This document shows, one piece after another, positions 1-8,017 of a DNA stretch of 23,555 nucleotides. Location of the stretch: the NCBI RefSeq assembly GCF_937875145.1, contig NZ_CALNCS010000073.1, positions 1 to 23,555 of the forward strand, written 5' to 3'. The position numbers were made by a program, and so were the translations under genes. Position 1 is the first letter of the stretch. Every line of letters begins with the position of its first letter. This DNA is from Alkalibaculum bacchi (lineage in GTDB: Bacteria; Bacillota; Clostridia; Eubacteriales; Alkalibacteraceae). The notes beneath the pieces are model-generated. The model worked only from the letters and a program-made list of their open reading frames with translations, ran no database searches and was not told where the DNA came from.

Positions 1-45
1 GGTGGTTTTATGTTTCGCCCTTAAGGGCTCAACAGGCTAAAGCCT
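1..45 (+). mobile_element. Possible IS200/IS605-family right end (partial)
   Basis: The window opens with a T-rich stretch, a perfect 12-bp palindrome GCCCTTAAGGGC at 17-28, then CTCAAC, and a second small inverted repeat AGGCTAAAGCCT at 34-45. A subterminal hairpin closely followed by a TCAA-type end is the usual architecture of the right end of IS200/IS605 elements that carry tnpB, where it also forms the 3' part of the guide RNA. The transposase genes would lie left of position 1 and are not visible, so this is a resemblance only. It could also be an unrelated hairpin cluster. Confidence 0.3.
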
Positions 46-53
46 ACAACAAA

Positions 54-85
54 AATCGGGATCATATTAAAATATAATCCCGATT
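54..85 (-). terminator. Rho-independent terminator of the gene scrap at 89-187
   Basis: The arms AATCGGGAT (54-62) and ATCCCGATT (77-85) pair perfectly. Read on the minus strand the stem is followed by TTTTTGTTGT. It sits just after the stop codon of the C-terminal gene scrap at 89-187, so that scrap has kept its original terminator. Confidence 0.7.
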
Positions 86-88
86 CTT

Positions 89-187
89 CTAAAAAGTAAT
101 GATACCTGTCAGAAAGCTATCTACTTTATCACCATATTGCGTATTATAGTCTATCCATATTTCACAGTGCCCACCATCTTCTACGGT
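89..187 (-). pseudogene. C-terminal scrap of an unknown gene, possibly alpha/beta hydrolase
   Basis: An open minus-strand frame of 32 codons runs from just after an in-frame TAG (188-190) to a TAG at 89-91. It has no start codon and no ribosome binding site. The peptide contains VEDGGHCEIW, then YGDKVDSFLTGI before the stop. A Gly-Gly-His-Cys-Glu segment near the C terminus resembles the region of alpha/beta hydrolases that carries the catalytic histidine, but the piece is too short to be sure. A terminator follows directly, which supports this being the real 3' end of a former gene. The 5' part has been lost between here and the adhE terminator. Confidence 0.35.
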
Positions 188-239
188 CTAAATATACTTA
201 CTATTTTTCTTTTTTCATATTTTTTTACCCTCATACGCC

Positions 240-274
240 TAAAAGACGCTAGGTATTTAACCTAGCGTCTTTTA
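240..274 (-). terminator. adhE terminator (bidirectional hairpin)
   Basis: Perfect 15-bp arms (240-254 and 260-274, core GACGCTAGGT / ACCTAGCGTC) surround a 5-nt loop. A-rich and T-rich arm ends flank the GC core, so the RNA can terminate in either direction. It lies 9 bases after the adhE stop codon. Confidence 0.85.
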
Positions 275-282
275 GATATGTT

Positions 283-2913
283 TTATTTAAATGATTGAAT
301 ATATAATTCTTTAAGTTCGCTGATGAGTGGGTATCTTGGGTTTGCACCTGTACATTGATCATCAAATGCTTGTTCAGCCATTGCATCAACTTTAGCCATG
401 AATTCTTTTTCGTCTACTCCGAATTCTTTAATAGACTTAGGAATATTGATAGTTGCTTTTAATTCTTCTATTTTTGCTACTAAACCATCAAATTTTTCTT
501 GATCGGTCTTGCCTGATATTCCTACATATGCAGCAACTTCAGCATAGCGTTTTAATGCTTGAGGATACTTGTATTGAGAGAAAGTAGCCATTTTTGGAGC
601 TTCTGTAGCATTGTATTTCATAACATTTGTCATTACTAATGCATTTGCAATACCATGTGGTACATGGAAGTTTGCTCCTAATTTATGTGCCAAAGAGTGA
701 TTAACACCTAGGAATGCATTCGCGAAGGCAAGAGCGGCAAGTGTAGATGCATTAGCCATTTTTTCACGAGCTTCAATGTCATCTGCGCCATATTTGTATG
801 CTCTTGGTAAATATTCAAATACTAATTTTGCTGCTGTTAAAGCAAAGCCATTTGTGTAGTCAGTAGCATATGTTGAAACATAAGCTTCTACTGCATGAGT
901 CAATACGTCGATACCAGAAGCAGCTGTTAAGCCTTTTGGTTGGTTCATCATATTGTCAGCATCACTTATTGCTATTGTTGGTAATATATTATAGTCAGCT
1001 AATGAGTATTTAATTTGTGTTTTTTCATCAGTAATGATAGCAAATGGAGTTACTTCTGAACCAGTACCAGATGTTGTTGCGATACAAATCAGGATAGCTT
1101 TTTCGCCCATCTTAGGGAATGTGTATACTCTCTTTCTAATATCCATAAATCTCATTGCTAAATCAGTAAATTCAGCTTCTGGATGTTCGTACATAATCCA
1201 CATAATCTTAGCAGCATCCATAGCAGAACCACCACCGATTGCAATAATACAATCTGGTTCAAAAGCTCTCATAGCTGCGACGCCTTTGTTTGCAGTCGCT
1301 AAAGTTGGATCTGGAGCTACATCATAGAATGTAGTATGAGTAATACCATAGTCATCTAATTGATCTGTAACTGCTTTAGTGGCCCCACTCTTATATAAGA
1401 ATGTATCTGTTACAATAAATACCTTTTTAGATTTGTATATATCTTTTAATTCAGCAAGGGCTACAGGTGTAGAACCTTTCTTGAAGTAAACCTTTTCAGG
1501 AGTTCTTAACCAAAGCATATTTTCTCTCCTCTCAGCGACGGTTTTAACATTTATTAAATCTTTTATTCCAACGTTTTCAGATACGGAGTTACCTGCCCAA
1601 GTTCCGCAGCCTAGTGTTAATGATGGAAGAAGTCTAAAGTTATAAAGGTCACCAATACCGCCATGAGAAGAAGGAGTATTAATTAAAATACGACATGTTT
1701 TAATTCTTTCTTCAAATTTCTTTATTTTATCAGTAGCTTTTACAGGATCAGCGTAAATTACAGAAGTGTGTCCTATTCCACCGTCAGTTACAAGTCGATC
1801 TACGATATCTAAAGCTTGATCGAAGTTGTTTCCTTTGTATATAGCAAGTATAGTAGAAAGTTTTTCATGTGCAAATGGTTCAAGTGTAACATCTACTTCT
1901 GTTACTTCTCCAATAAGGATTTTTGCTTCTTTTGGACACTCAAATCCAGCTAATTTCGCTATTTGATAAGGGCTTCTACCAACGATTTTTGCATTGATAC
2001 CGCCATTAGCGTTTAAGATAACTTTTCTTACCTTTTCTTTTTCCTCATTATTCATTATGTAGCAGCCTCTATAAGCGAACTCTTTAATACATTTATCATA
2101 AACGCTGCTTACAATAACTGCAGATTGTTCAGAAGCACAAATTGTACCATTGTCGAATGTTTTAGAAACTATAATTGAGCTAACTGCCATAAGATAATCT
2201 GCACTGTCATCAATTAATGCAGGAGTATTACCATTACCTACACCTACAGCTGGTTTTCCAGATGAATAAGCTGATTTAACCATTCCAGGACCGCCTGTTG
2301 CAAGTACCATATCTGCATCTTTCATAACTTCTACTGATAAGTCGATAGATGGTTCATCGATCCATGCTATAATTCCTTTTGGAGCACCAGCTGCAACAGC
2401 TGCATCTAAACAAACTTTTACCGCTGCAATAGTACATTTTTTAGCACCTGGATGTGGAGAGAAGATGATACCGTTTCTAGTTTTTAAAGCTATTAGGCAT
2501 TTAAAAATAGCTGTTGATGTCGGATTTGTTGTAGGTATAACAGCTGCTAAAACACCAATTGGCTCAATAATCTTTTTGAAACCAAAGGCTTTATCTTCTT
2601 CAATAACGCCAACAGTTTGAGTATTCTTATATGCATTGTATATGTACTCTGAAGCAAAATGATTTTTGATTACTTTGTCTTCGATTAGACCCATGCCAGT
2701 GTCTTCTACTGCCATTTTTGCTAAAGGAATTCTTTGTTGGGTAGCTGCTGTAGCTGTTGCTAAGAATATTGCATCAACTTGCTCTTGAGTATAAGTTGAA
2801 AATATTCTTTGAGCTTCTTTTACTTCTGCAATTTTTGCTTTTAATGTCTCAACACTGTTTACCAACCCGTTGTCTACTACTACTTTTTCTTCTTTAATCT
2901 TTTTCTCTGACAT
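283..2913 (-). CDS. adhE: Bifunctional acetaldehyde-CoA/alcohol dehydrogenase AdhE
   Basis: This enzyme reduces acetyl-CoA to acetaldehyde and then to ethanol using NADH, and disposes of reducing power in fermentation. It is cytoplasmic and forms filaments (spirosomes) in known members. The 876-residue length is typical. Residues about 1-440 form the CoA-acylating aldehyde dehydrogenase with the catalytic cysteine in NGTICASEQ (near 260). Residues about 455-876 form the iron-dependent alcohol dehydrogenase, with GGGSAMDAAK for nucleotide binding and the metal ligands in HAVEAY and in NHSLAHKLGANFHVPHG. The ATG start is preceded by AAGGGGG at good spacing. A strong promoter lies about 125 bp upstream and a terminator directly follows, so it is probably monocistronic. 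I saw no convincing Rex operator (TTGTGANNNNNNTCACAA type). Confidence 0.97.
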   Translation of the reverse strand: MSEKKIKEEKVVVDNGLVNSVETLKAKIAEVKEAQRIFSTYTQEQVDAIFLATATAATQQRIPLAKMAVEDTGMGLIEDKVIKNHFASEYIYNAYKNTQTVGVIEEDKAFGFKKIIEPIGVLAAVIPTTNPTSTAIFKCLIALKTRNGIIFSPHPGAKKCTIAAVKVCLDAAVAAGAPKGIIAWIDEPSIDLSVEVMKDADMVLATGGPGMVKSAYSSGKPAVGVGNGNTPALIDDSADYLMAVSSIIVSKTFDNGTICASEQSAVIVSSVYDKCIKEFAYRGCYIMNNEEKEKVRKVILNANGGINAKIVGRSPYQIAKLAGFECPKEAKILIGEVTEVDVTLEPFAHEKLSTILAIYKGNNFDQALDIVDRLVTDGGIGHTSVIYADPVKATDKIKKFEERIKTCRILINTPSSHGGIGDLYNFRLLPSLTLGCGTWAGNSVSENVGIKDLINVKTVAERRENMLWLRTPEKVYFKKGSTPVALAELKDIYKSKKVFIVTDTFLYKSGATKAVTDQLDDYGITHTTFYDVAPDPTLATANKGVAAMRAFEPDCIIAIGGGSAMDAAKIMWIMYEHPEAEFTDLAMRFMDIRKRVYTFPKMGEKAILICIATTSGTGSEVTPFAIITDEKTQIKYSLADYNILPTIAISDADNMMNQPKGLTAASGIDVLTHAVEAYVSTYATDYTNGFALTAAKLVFEYLPRAYKYGADDIEAREKMANASTLAALAFANAFLGVNHSLAHKLGANFHVPHGIANALVMTNVMKYNATEAPKMATFSQYKYPQALKRYAEVAAYVGISGKTDQEKFDGLVAKIEELKATINIPKSIKEFGVDEKEFMAKVDAMAEQAFDDQCTGANPRYPLISELKELYIQSFK

Positions 2914-3002
2914 TAATATGCCCCCTTAAAGTATTATAATAAATACATTTGGTATTCATTTAAAACCATTATCTAAAACCATCTAAAAACTATTATCGAT
3001 AT

Positions 3003-3014
3003 TTTAGCGCTAAA
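3003..3014. promoter_or_regulatory. 12-bp palindrome in the adhE leader
   Basis: TTTAGCGCTAAA is a perfect palindrome placed just downstream of the predicted adhE start of transcription, a position where a repressor could block elongation. Near-repeats of ATCTAAAAMC follow at 2971-2990. No known binding protein is recognised, so an operator role is inference. Confidence 0.3.
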
Positions 3015-3037
3015 TATCAGTTTTTGACCTCGAAACT

Positions 3038-3066
3038 AGTATATATTAACGTTTTTATAAAGTCAA
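3038..3066 (-). promoter_or_regulatory. Predicted sigma-A promoter of adhE
   Basis: On the minus strand TTGACT (-35, at 3061-3066) and TATACT (-10, at 3038-3043) are separated by exactly 17 bp. This predicts a leader of about 115 nt before the adhE start codon. Confidence 0.7.
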
Positions 3067-3409
3067 CTGAAAAGAAAATAACAATCTTTTTTACAATTTT
3101 TTAAAACTCAACTATTATATAAACTAATGTCAAAGGCGGCGTTATCCCTTGTAATTCAATGGATATAAGGTCTCAACCTCAATTTTAGACAAGTTTAGAG
3201 AAAAATGTTTTTATTCAGCAGATTCATCCTTTACAAATGGACAATTTAAAAACAAATATTCGTACAAGCAAGGTAGATAAAGGCTTGACAACTTTTATCC
3301 CTTTGAAAATATGTTTCACTAATTTGTTATTTGATAAACTATCTGGTTATTTTTGAGAATTTTTAAAAATATTTTAATAAATTTTTAAGCATTTAACTGT
3401 AAAGTTAAA
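3067..3409. other. Intergenic stretch upstream of the adhE promoter, no gene seen
   Basis: This A+T-rich stretch holds no start-codon-led frame with a ribosome binding site. A plus-strand frame without a start stays open for about 55 codons (roughly 3190-3356) but resembles nothing I know. It may be chance or old gene debris. Confidence 0.4.
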
Positions 3410-3437
3410 AAACCGGCGTCAATTAACTCGTCGGTTT
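3410..3437 (-). terminator. Terminator of the azoreductase gene
   Basis: Arms AAACCGGCG (3410-3418) and CGTCGGTTT (3429-3437) pair with one G-U wobble, and on the minus strand are followed by a TTTTTTAA tract. It lies about 105 bp past the stop codon of the azoreductase. Confidence 0.75.
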
Positions 3438-3541
3438 AAAAAACGGAAAATGATTTCTAGTAAAAGGTGTTCTATGGGCTATTTCATCATAAATTGTTTG
3501 ATTTAAACTTAAATACAAATACTCGTAATAGCGCTAATAAT

Positions 3542-4186
3542 CTAAAACAGTTTTTCAACTAGATGCGGTATTTTTTCTGCAGCAGTTTTTATTGCGTTTT
3601 GGCGTTCTTCTTCTGTTGTTCCTGTGCCATCTACCAATAATTCATCAAAGGTATTGATCCCAATAAATTTCATAATATCCTCAACATAGTTTAAACCTTT
3701 AGAAAGAGCTGATTTTAGTATCCACGGAATATTGCCACCAGAAGATTGAACATAAATAAATACTCTTTTCTTATCATTCATAAGGCCATGTGGTTTGTTG
3801 CCTTCAAAGGTAATTGTCTTTCCAGACTGTATAATACAATCTAGATATTCCTTTACTGGAGCTGGAAATGATAAGCTCCACATTGGCGCTGCTAGAACAT
3901 AAATATCAGCTGCCTTAAATTGATCACAAAGATCTTCTATTTTTTCAACCTCCTTTTGCTCCTCTGTAGTAAGCTTATTTCTTGCCTCTGAACTAACAAT
4001 GGTGCTTCTACTTTGAAAATAGCAGCCTTTTAATTGAGGAACGTGTTCTTCGTACAGATTTAGTTCCTCCAATTGCACCGTTTGATCTTTCTCTAAGATC
4101 GTATTGACTAACGCTCTACTAACTGTCCTACTTGAAGACTGTTCTTCAGCCTTCGAATTTGCAATAATATAAAGTAGTTTTTTCAT
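3542..4186 (-). CDS. azoR: FMN-dependent NADH:quinone oxidoreductase / azoreductase (AzoR/AcpD family)
   Basis: A flavodoxin-fold oxidoreductase of about 214 residues that, in known members, reduces quinones and azo compounds by two-electron transfer from NADH, protecting against electrophile stress. The N terminus has the flavodoxin-like beta strand KKLLYIIANSKAEEQSSSR, where the serines bind FMN phosphate. The family signature is APMWSLSFPAPVKEYLD followed by SGKTITF, around the flavin. SSGGN is a second flavin contact. A GTG at 4195 is in frame, but the GAGGTG there is itself the ribosome binding site, so the ATG at 4186 is the better start. It is transcribed alone, with its own terminator, in the same direction as its neighbours. 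The physiological substrate is unknown. Confidence 0.9.
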   Translation of the reverse strand: MKKLLYIIANSKAEEQSSSRTVSRALVNTILEKDQTVQLEELNLYEEHVPQLKGCYFQSRSTIVSSEARNKLTTEEQKEVEKIEDLCDQFKAADIYVLAAPMWSLSFPAPVKEYLDCIIQSGKTITFEGNKPHGLMNDKKRVFIYVQSSGGNIPWILKSALSKGLNYVEDIMKFIGINTFDELLVDGTGTTEEERQNAIKTAAEKIPHLVEKLF

Positions 4187-4295
4187 ACATATCACCTCAG
4201 TATGTTATTTGAATACTAAAAGTATTATGTATCTTTTTAATGCACTCTATTCTTTTTTCCATTGATGACTGCAATAGATTAACATAATAAAAATT

Positions 4296-4958
4296 TTATC
4301 CTAATATTTCCTTAATTTTCTTTGCAAAGGCATTGGCTAAGTTTTTATGCCCTTCTTTTGTCAGATGTAGTCCATCTTCTTCCGATGGTTTGGCTGATAA
4401 TGCAGCATCCATAAATTCTACACCTAGTTCTTCTGCAATCATTTGAAATTGTGGTGCTAACTGCAAAGATTTCTCAAAGGATTCTAAATATCCAAATTCT
4501 TCACCAAATGGAGATACTACTATTGTTTTGTTTATATGTATTGGCGAAACAAGTAGTATTTTTACTGGTGTATTTGTATTACTTTTTTCTCTTGTCCAGT
4601 CAATAGCTATTTGGGCTAATGCCCCTGCCCCTCTTGCGATTTCAGAAGGTCCTATATTGAAAATCTTTTTCATATCATTGCTTCCAAGCATAATGATAAT
4701 TAAATCTAATGGATCGTGAGATTGCATAGATGGAATAAGCATTTTTCTTCCGTTTCGATTACTATCAAAGGGATCATCAAAAACTGTAGTTCTGCCACAT
4801 AAACCTTCTTCAATAATTTTATTATCAGGTCCTAATAATTGCTGTAGTATACCTGTCCACCGTTCTTTCTTAGAATACCTTCTTCCAGTAAGAGGAGTAA
4901 ACCCAAAAGTATTAGAATCACCGTAACATAGTATTCGCTTTTTATTTTTATTGCTCAT
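4296..4958 (-). CDS. SGNH/GDSL-family hydrolase (arylesterase-like)
   Basis: A 220-residue esterase/lipase-type hydrolase of the SGNH superfamily. Block I is CYGDSNTFG with the nucleophilic serine near residue 15. Block II is EEGLCGRTT with the oxyanion glycine. Block III is MLGSNDMK with the conserved asparagine. Block V is DGLHLTKEGH with the Asp-His pair. There is no signal peptide or membrane segment, so it is cytoplasmic. This subgroup, with GDSNT followed by a TG.RY.K.ERW stretch, is close to bacterial arylesterases and acyl hydrolases, but the substrate cannot be named. The ATG is preceded by GAGGAAG. It ends about 110 bp before the azoreductase start, and I see no clear terminator between them, so co-transcription is possible. 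Confidence 0.9.
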   Translation of the reverse strand: MSNKNKKRILCYGDSNTFGFTPLTGRRYSKKERWTGILQQLLGPDNKIIEEGLCGRTTVFDDPFDSNRNGRKMLIPSMQSHDPLDLIIIMLGSNDMKKIFNIGPSEIARGAGALAQIAIDWTREKSNTNTPVKILLVSPIHINKTIVVSPFGEEFGYLESFEKSLQLAPQFQMIAEELGVEFMDAALSAKPSEEDGLHLTKEGHKNLANAFAKKIKEILG

Positions 4959-5434
4959 TTTAACTTCCTCTCTATTTTATAGATTCATTAAGGACTTTTC
5001 TCCCAGTATTTTTGCATGATGATGAGAGAATTTATCTAAATAGATTTTTTTACAATATGTCCCTATTATATTATACAAACTATTGCCTTTAAGGTCTACT
5101 TTTCTATGGAATACATACATCTTATCTCTGATTCATATGATCTTTCATAGAGCTTGTATTCTTTTTGGAAATCTCTTTCCATAATAAATAAATCCGTATA
5201 GAACTCTCATAAATGAAAAGTAAGGCCGAATACTTCAAATTTTTTCAAAACTTACTGTGCTCATATAAGATACTCCTTAGTTTTTTATTGTTGTTATCCT
5301 ATACGCTCTAATATGCTAGCACATTTTAACAAACATTCTTGCACATTATTACACTTTGTGAGAAAATGCAAGAAAGCAATTACCACCTTAAAATAATACG
5401 ATTATATCAAAATAAAAAATCAGAAGAGGTTAGC
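4959..5434. other. Eroded intergenic DNA with one broken frame
   Basis: This long A+T-rich stretch contains no intact gene. A decayed minus-strand frame at 5096-5264 is listed separately. The rest shows no RNA gene or clear hairpin. Confidence 0.5.
5096..5264 (-). pseudogene. Degraded small reading frame, unrecognised
   Basis: On the minus strand an AAGGAGT ribosome binding site stands 8 nt before an ATG (5262-5264) that begins MSTVSFEKI and then stops. In the neighbouring frame the text continues as FEVFGLTFHL, a stop, and then an open stretch of about 36 codons containing FIMERDFQKEYKLYERSYES up to a TAG at 5096-5098. A good start followed by protein-like text in a shifted frame suggests a former gene damaged by a frameshift and a nonsense mutation. 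No family is recognised, and chance cannot be excluded. Confidence 0.3.
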
Positions 5435-5643
5435 ATGATAACATTTAACGATATAAAACAAAATGAAGAAATACAAACATATATAAAAAGCAAATAAGAC
5501 TTGAGTTGACAATAGATACAAAGTTTGGTGCCGTTATGGATTATTTTGAAATATTCCTAGGCAGAATGATACTATGTAGAAGGGCAGCAGAATATTTAAA
5601 CCTCAACTTTAAGCTGATAATAAAAGGTATGGAACTTCTGTAA
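5435..5643 (+). pseudogene. Internally deleted HD-domain phosphohydrolase gene
   Basis: An AAGAGG ribosome binding site stands 5 nt before ATG (5435), which starts MITFNDIKQNEEIQTYIKSK and then meets TAA at 5495-5497. In another frame, from about 5497 to the TAA at 5641-5643, 48 codons read LELTIDTKFGAVMDYFEIF followed by LGRMILCRRAAEYLN and end in KGMELL. From memory these two pieces match the extreme N terminus and the C terminus of a clostridial HD-domain hydrolase family of about 200 residues. The central part, about 130-140 residues with the metal-binding HD motif, is missing and the join is out of frame. This is therefore a deletion remnant, not a functional gene. Confidence 0.6.
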
Positions 5644-5682
5644 ATAGAGAACTTTATTCTTGAAACAATTTAATTCACCTTA

Positions 5683-5705
5683 TAGTTTCATAATATATGA
5701 AACTA
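5683..5705 (+). terminator. AT-rich hairpin after the HD-domain remnant
   Basis: Perfect 10-bp arms TAGTTTCATA and TATGAAACTA surround a 3-nt loop, 40 bp past the stop of the HD-domain remnant. There is no clean T tract, so its role as a terminator is uncertain. Confidence 0.4.
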
Positions 5706-5782
5706 CTAATCTATGTTATAAAGCTTACAATTAGAAGCCTTGAAATGAATAATGTAGTGCATAAGTTAAAAAGTAAGTATGT

Positions 5783-5842
5783 ATATAGGGACAGTTAACT
5801 TTCTCTCCTTAAATCCATAAGAGAAAATTACTGCCCCTATAT
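5783..5842. repeat. REP-like palindromic element ending in CCCTATAT
   Basis: A 60-bp imperfect palindrome: ATATAGGGACAG ... TTTCTCT on the left pairs with AGAGAAA ... CTGCCCCTATAT on the right. Its GGGAC/CCCTATAT ends recur in the palindrome at 23093-23162. The shape resembles the short palindromes scattered by REP-associated (RAYT-type) transposases in clostridial genomes. It lies just past the 3' end of the PocR chemoreceptor gene and could also serve as its terminator. Confidence 0.45.
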
Positions 5843-5909
5843 CATACTTTTGTTAAGCAAGGCTTTCTTTTTGTTATGCTGGTATCAGTTGTAAACTGTA
5901 ATAAGTACT

Positions 5910-6953
5910 TTAATCTTCATTTGTCATATTATTTAAATGAGCGGCTAAATAACTCACTTCCGTTAAATTCGCAGTGACTTCTTGTATCGCTGCTGATTGC
6001 TGTTGCGTAGTGTCTAACGTAGAATTAGATGTTTCAATGGTTTTATCTGTGGAATCTTGGATATTTTTTGTAAGTTCCGCTATTTTATCAGCTGTTTTTC
6101 TTGAGTTTTCGGATAAGTTTCTAATCTCAGTAGCTACTACACCAAAACCTCTACCAGCGTCACCTGCCCTAGCTGCTTCTATAGCTGCGTTAAGTCCTAA
6201 CATTTTTGTTTGATCTGCAATATTTTTTATTAAATCTAGTATTGTATAAATCTCAATAGAAACAGTTTTCACATTGTTAATCTCATCATTTAGCGTATGT
6301 TGATTCGCTGTTACGTTTACTGATGAGGCACTAAGTTCTTCCATAGTCGCAGATATTTGACTGAACTTATCTGAAAGAGATTGGGACATATTGCTTAATT
6401 TTAATTGTTCATATCCTATTTTTGAAAGTGCATTTGCTACAATGTATAATACTTCAGCAGCTGCGGTCACATTTTTTTCATTCGTCATATATACATCTTT
6501 CACGGCATCGGCATATTGATCTGCATCTACTCCTATTTCAACGGCTGTATTTCTATATCTTGATTCTTCAGGAGTAGAGGTTAAAACTTGCCCGCCCAAA
6601 ATGGTTCCAATCAAATGTCCATTTACAAGAATGGGTGCTGCAAAATCTATTAATCCGGCATGGCAACTATAAATATATGGTTTACCAGTCCTAGCAGCCT
6701 CTTCGCCACCTTTTTTATGTGATAATGCACATCTATCGTTTCCAACTTTAGTGGATTGAGTAAAGTCTATGCAAAAACTTGTGTATGAACTTGGTTTCGT
6801 TACCGGATCCCCTTCTTTATTTACTGTCACGCTGGCAATATTCATCCCTATTGCAAAATTGTCTTGAAACTTTTGCAATAATTCAATGTCAATAACGTCT
6901 TCAATTTCTAGTACTTGTTCATCTAACTCACCGTTTGCTAATTGTCTAATCAT
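5910..6953 (-). CDS. Soluble methyl-accepting chemoreceptor with PocR sensory domain
   Basis: A 347-residue cytoplasmic chemoreceptor without membrane segments or HAMP domain. Residues about 15-180 are a PocR ligand-binding domain, seen from FCIDFTQ, GNDRCALSHKKGGEEA, YIYSCHAGLIDFAAPI and GTILGGQVL; the cysteines and His-Ala-Gly are the conserved family core. A coiled-coil signalling domain follows, with the hairpin-tip segment ADQTKMLGLNAAIEAARAG and GRGFGVVATEIRNLSENS that contacts CheA/CheW. There is no C-terminal methyltransferase-docking pentapeptide. An ATG at 6971 overlaps the GAGGAGG ribosome binding site, so the ATG at 6953, nine bases after it, is the real start. It lies downstream of the opuA operon on the same strand but past a strong hairpin, so it probably has its own promoter. 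The ligand is unknown. Confidence 0.9.
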   Translation of the reverse strand: MIRQLANGELDEQVLEIEDVIDIELLQKFQDNFAIGMNIASVTVNKEGDPVTKPSSYTSFCIDFTQSTKVGNDRCALSHKKGGEEAARTGKPYIYSCHAGLIDFAAPILVNGHLIGTILGGQVLTSTPEESRYRNTAVEIGVDADQYADAVKDVYMTNEKNVTAAAEVLYIVANALSKIGYEQLKLSNMSQSLSDKFSQISATMEELSASSVNVTANQHTLNDEINNVKTVSIEIYTILDLIKNIADQTKMLGLNAAIEAARAGDAGRGFGVVATEIRNLSENSRKTADKIAELTKNIQDSTDKTIETSNSTLDTTQQQSAAIQEVTANLTEVSYLAAHLNNMTNED

Positions 6954-7037
6954 TTTCAGAATCCTCCTCATTACATATAATATATTTTACTAATAATATC
7001 GCCATTCTATAAATATAATTAAGTGAAACGCCAATAA

Positions 7038-7069
7038 AAAAAGTAAACAGCATTAACTGTTTACTTTTT
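7038..7069 (-). terminator. Terminator of the opuA operon
   Basis: Perfect 13-bp arms AAAAAGTAAACAG (7038-7050) and CTGTTTACTTTTT (7057-7069) with a 6-nt loop lie 30 bp past the opuAC stop codon. T-rich arm ends allow termination on either strand, which isolates opuA from the chemoreceptor gene. Confidence 0.85.
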
Positions 7070-7098
7070 AAATATTTAATATAAATTAGTGATTATTA

Positions 7099-7965
7099 TT
7101 ACTTTAACCATTGAGTTACTACTTCTTCATTAGCATTCATCCATGTTCTTGCAGATTCTAATTCATTGCTTCCTTCTTCTATAGCACCCATTAATTCACT
7201 TAGTTGCTCATCTGTTAAAGAAAACTTTTCTAAGAAAGAGTACACTTCAGGCATATCTTCCTCTAGTCCTGTACGAGCAATGGTATGTATTTCTTCTGTT
7301 TTTCCATATACTCCTTTAGAATCTTCTAAAAATTTTAAATCAAAATCAGCAAACTTCCAGTGAGGCGTCCATCCTGTCACTACTACAGGAGTTTTTTCGT
7401 CAATTGCTTTTGATAATGATGCTGTCATAGCCGCTTCACTGCTAGTAATAAGTTCAAAATCCAAATCATATTCATCAATAGCTTTTTCCGTCGAACTCAT
7501 GATACCTGCTCCAGCATCAATGCCGATGATTTTCTTATCAAATATTTCTGCATTATCATTTAGTTCTTCTATACTATCTACTTCTACATATTCTGGTACA
7601 ACTAAGCCTATTCTCGCATTTCCGTTGTTTATACCCAAATCAACTAAATTATCACCATACTCTTCCATATAGCTTTCATGAGTAACTGGTAACCATACGT
7701 CTAAGAATGCATCTGTATTACCGCTGGCCACTGATGTAAATATTGGTGCCACATCAGCTACGGTAATATCCACCTCATAATTCATATGATCTTCTAGAAC
7801 TGCTGTTACTAAATTGGTCATGGCAATTCCCTCAGCCCAGTTTACCACACCTAGTTTAACGGTTCCATTATTATCGGACCCGTCACCATCCTTTGCACAT
7901 CCAGCAAAAGCTCCTACAATCATAAAAGTTACTAATAACAATATTGCAAATTTTTTAAAACGCAT
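7099..7965 (-). CDS. opuAC: Glycine betaine/proline betaine ABC transporter, substrate-binding lipoprotein
   Basis: The extracellular solute-binding component of a glycine betaine importer, 288 residues. A lysine-rich start, a hydrophobic stretch and the lipobox FAGC (cysteine at residue 22) show it is anchored to the outer face of the membrane as a lipoprotein. The mature part has the aromatic-box residues expected for quaternary-ammonium binding: VVNWAEG near the N terminus, FLDVWLP, and GWTPHWKF near residue 197. It is the last gene of the opuAA-opuAB-opuAC operon, 52 bp after opuAB. A 6-bp hairpin (7993-8010) lies in that gap and could adjust the expression ratio. An AAGGAAG ribosome binding site precedes the ATG. 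Choline, carnitine or other betaines are alternative substrates. Confidence 0.93.
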   Translation of the reverse strand: MRFKKFAILLLVTFMIVGAFAGCAKDGDGSDNNGTVKLGVVNWAEGIAMTNLVTAVLEDHMNYEVDITVADVAPIFTSVASGNTDAFLDVWLPVTHESYMEEYGDNLVDLGINNGNARIGLVVPEYVEVDSIEELNDNAEIFDKKIIGIDAGAGIMSSTEKAIDEYDLDFELITSSEAAMTASLSKAIDEKTPVVVTGWTPHWKFADFDLKFLEDSKGVYGKTEEIHTIARTGLEEDMPEVYSFLEKFSLTDEQLSELMGAIEEGSNELESARTWMNANEEVVTQWLK

Positions 7966-8017
7966 TAAATCTTCCTTTCATTTTTTATTCTAATAGACAT
8001 ATTAGTCTATAAAAACT

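Noticed and set aside
1034..1327. Open frame on the plus strand within adhE
   Set aside because: It is antisense to a well-conserved enzyme, has no ribosome binding site and no recognisable family; a shadow of AdhE codon use.
2940..3130. Rex operator upstream of adhE
   Set aside because: No TTGTGA-N6-TCACAA-like sequence was found near the promoter; only the unrelated TTTAGCGCTAAA palindrome.
3190..3356. Plus-strand open frame of about 55 codons upstream of adhE
   Set aside because: It has no start codon or ribosome binding site and matches no family I recognise; AT-rich DNA can give this by chance.
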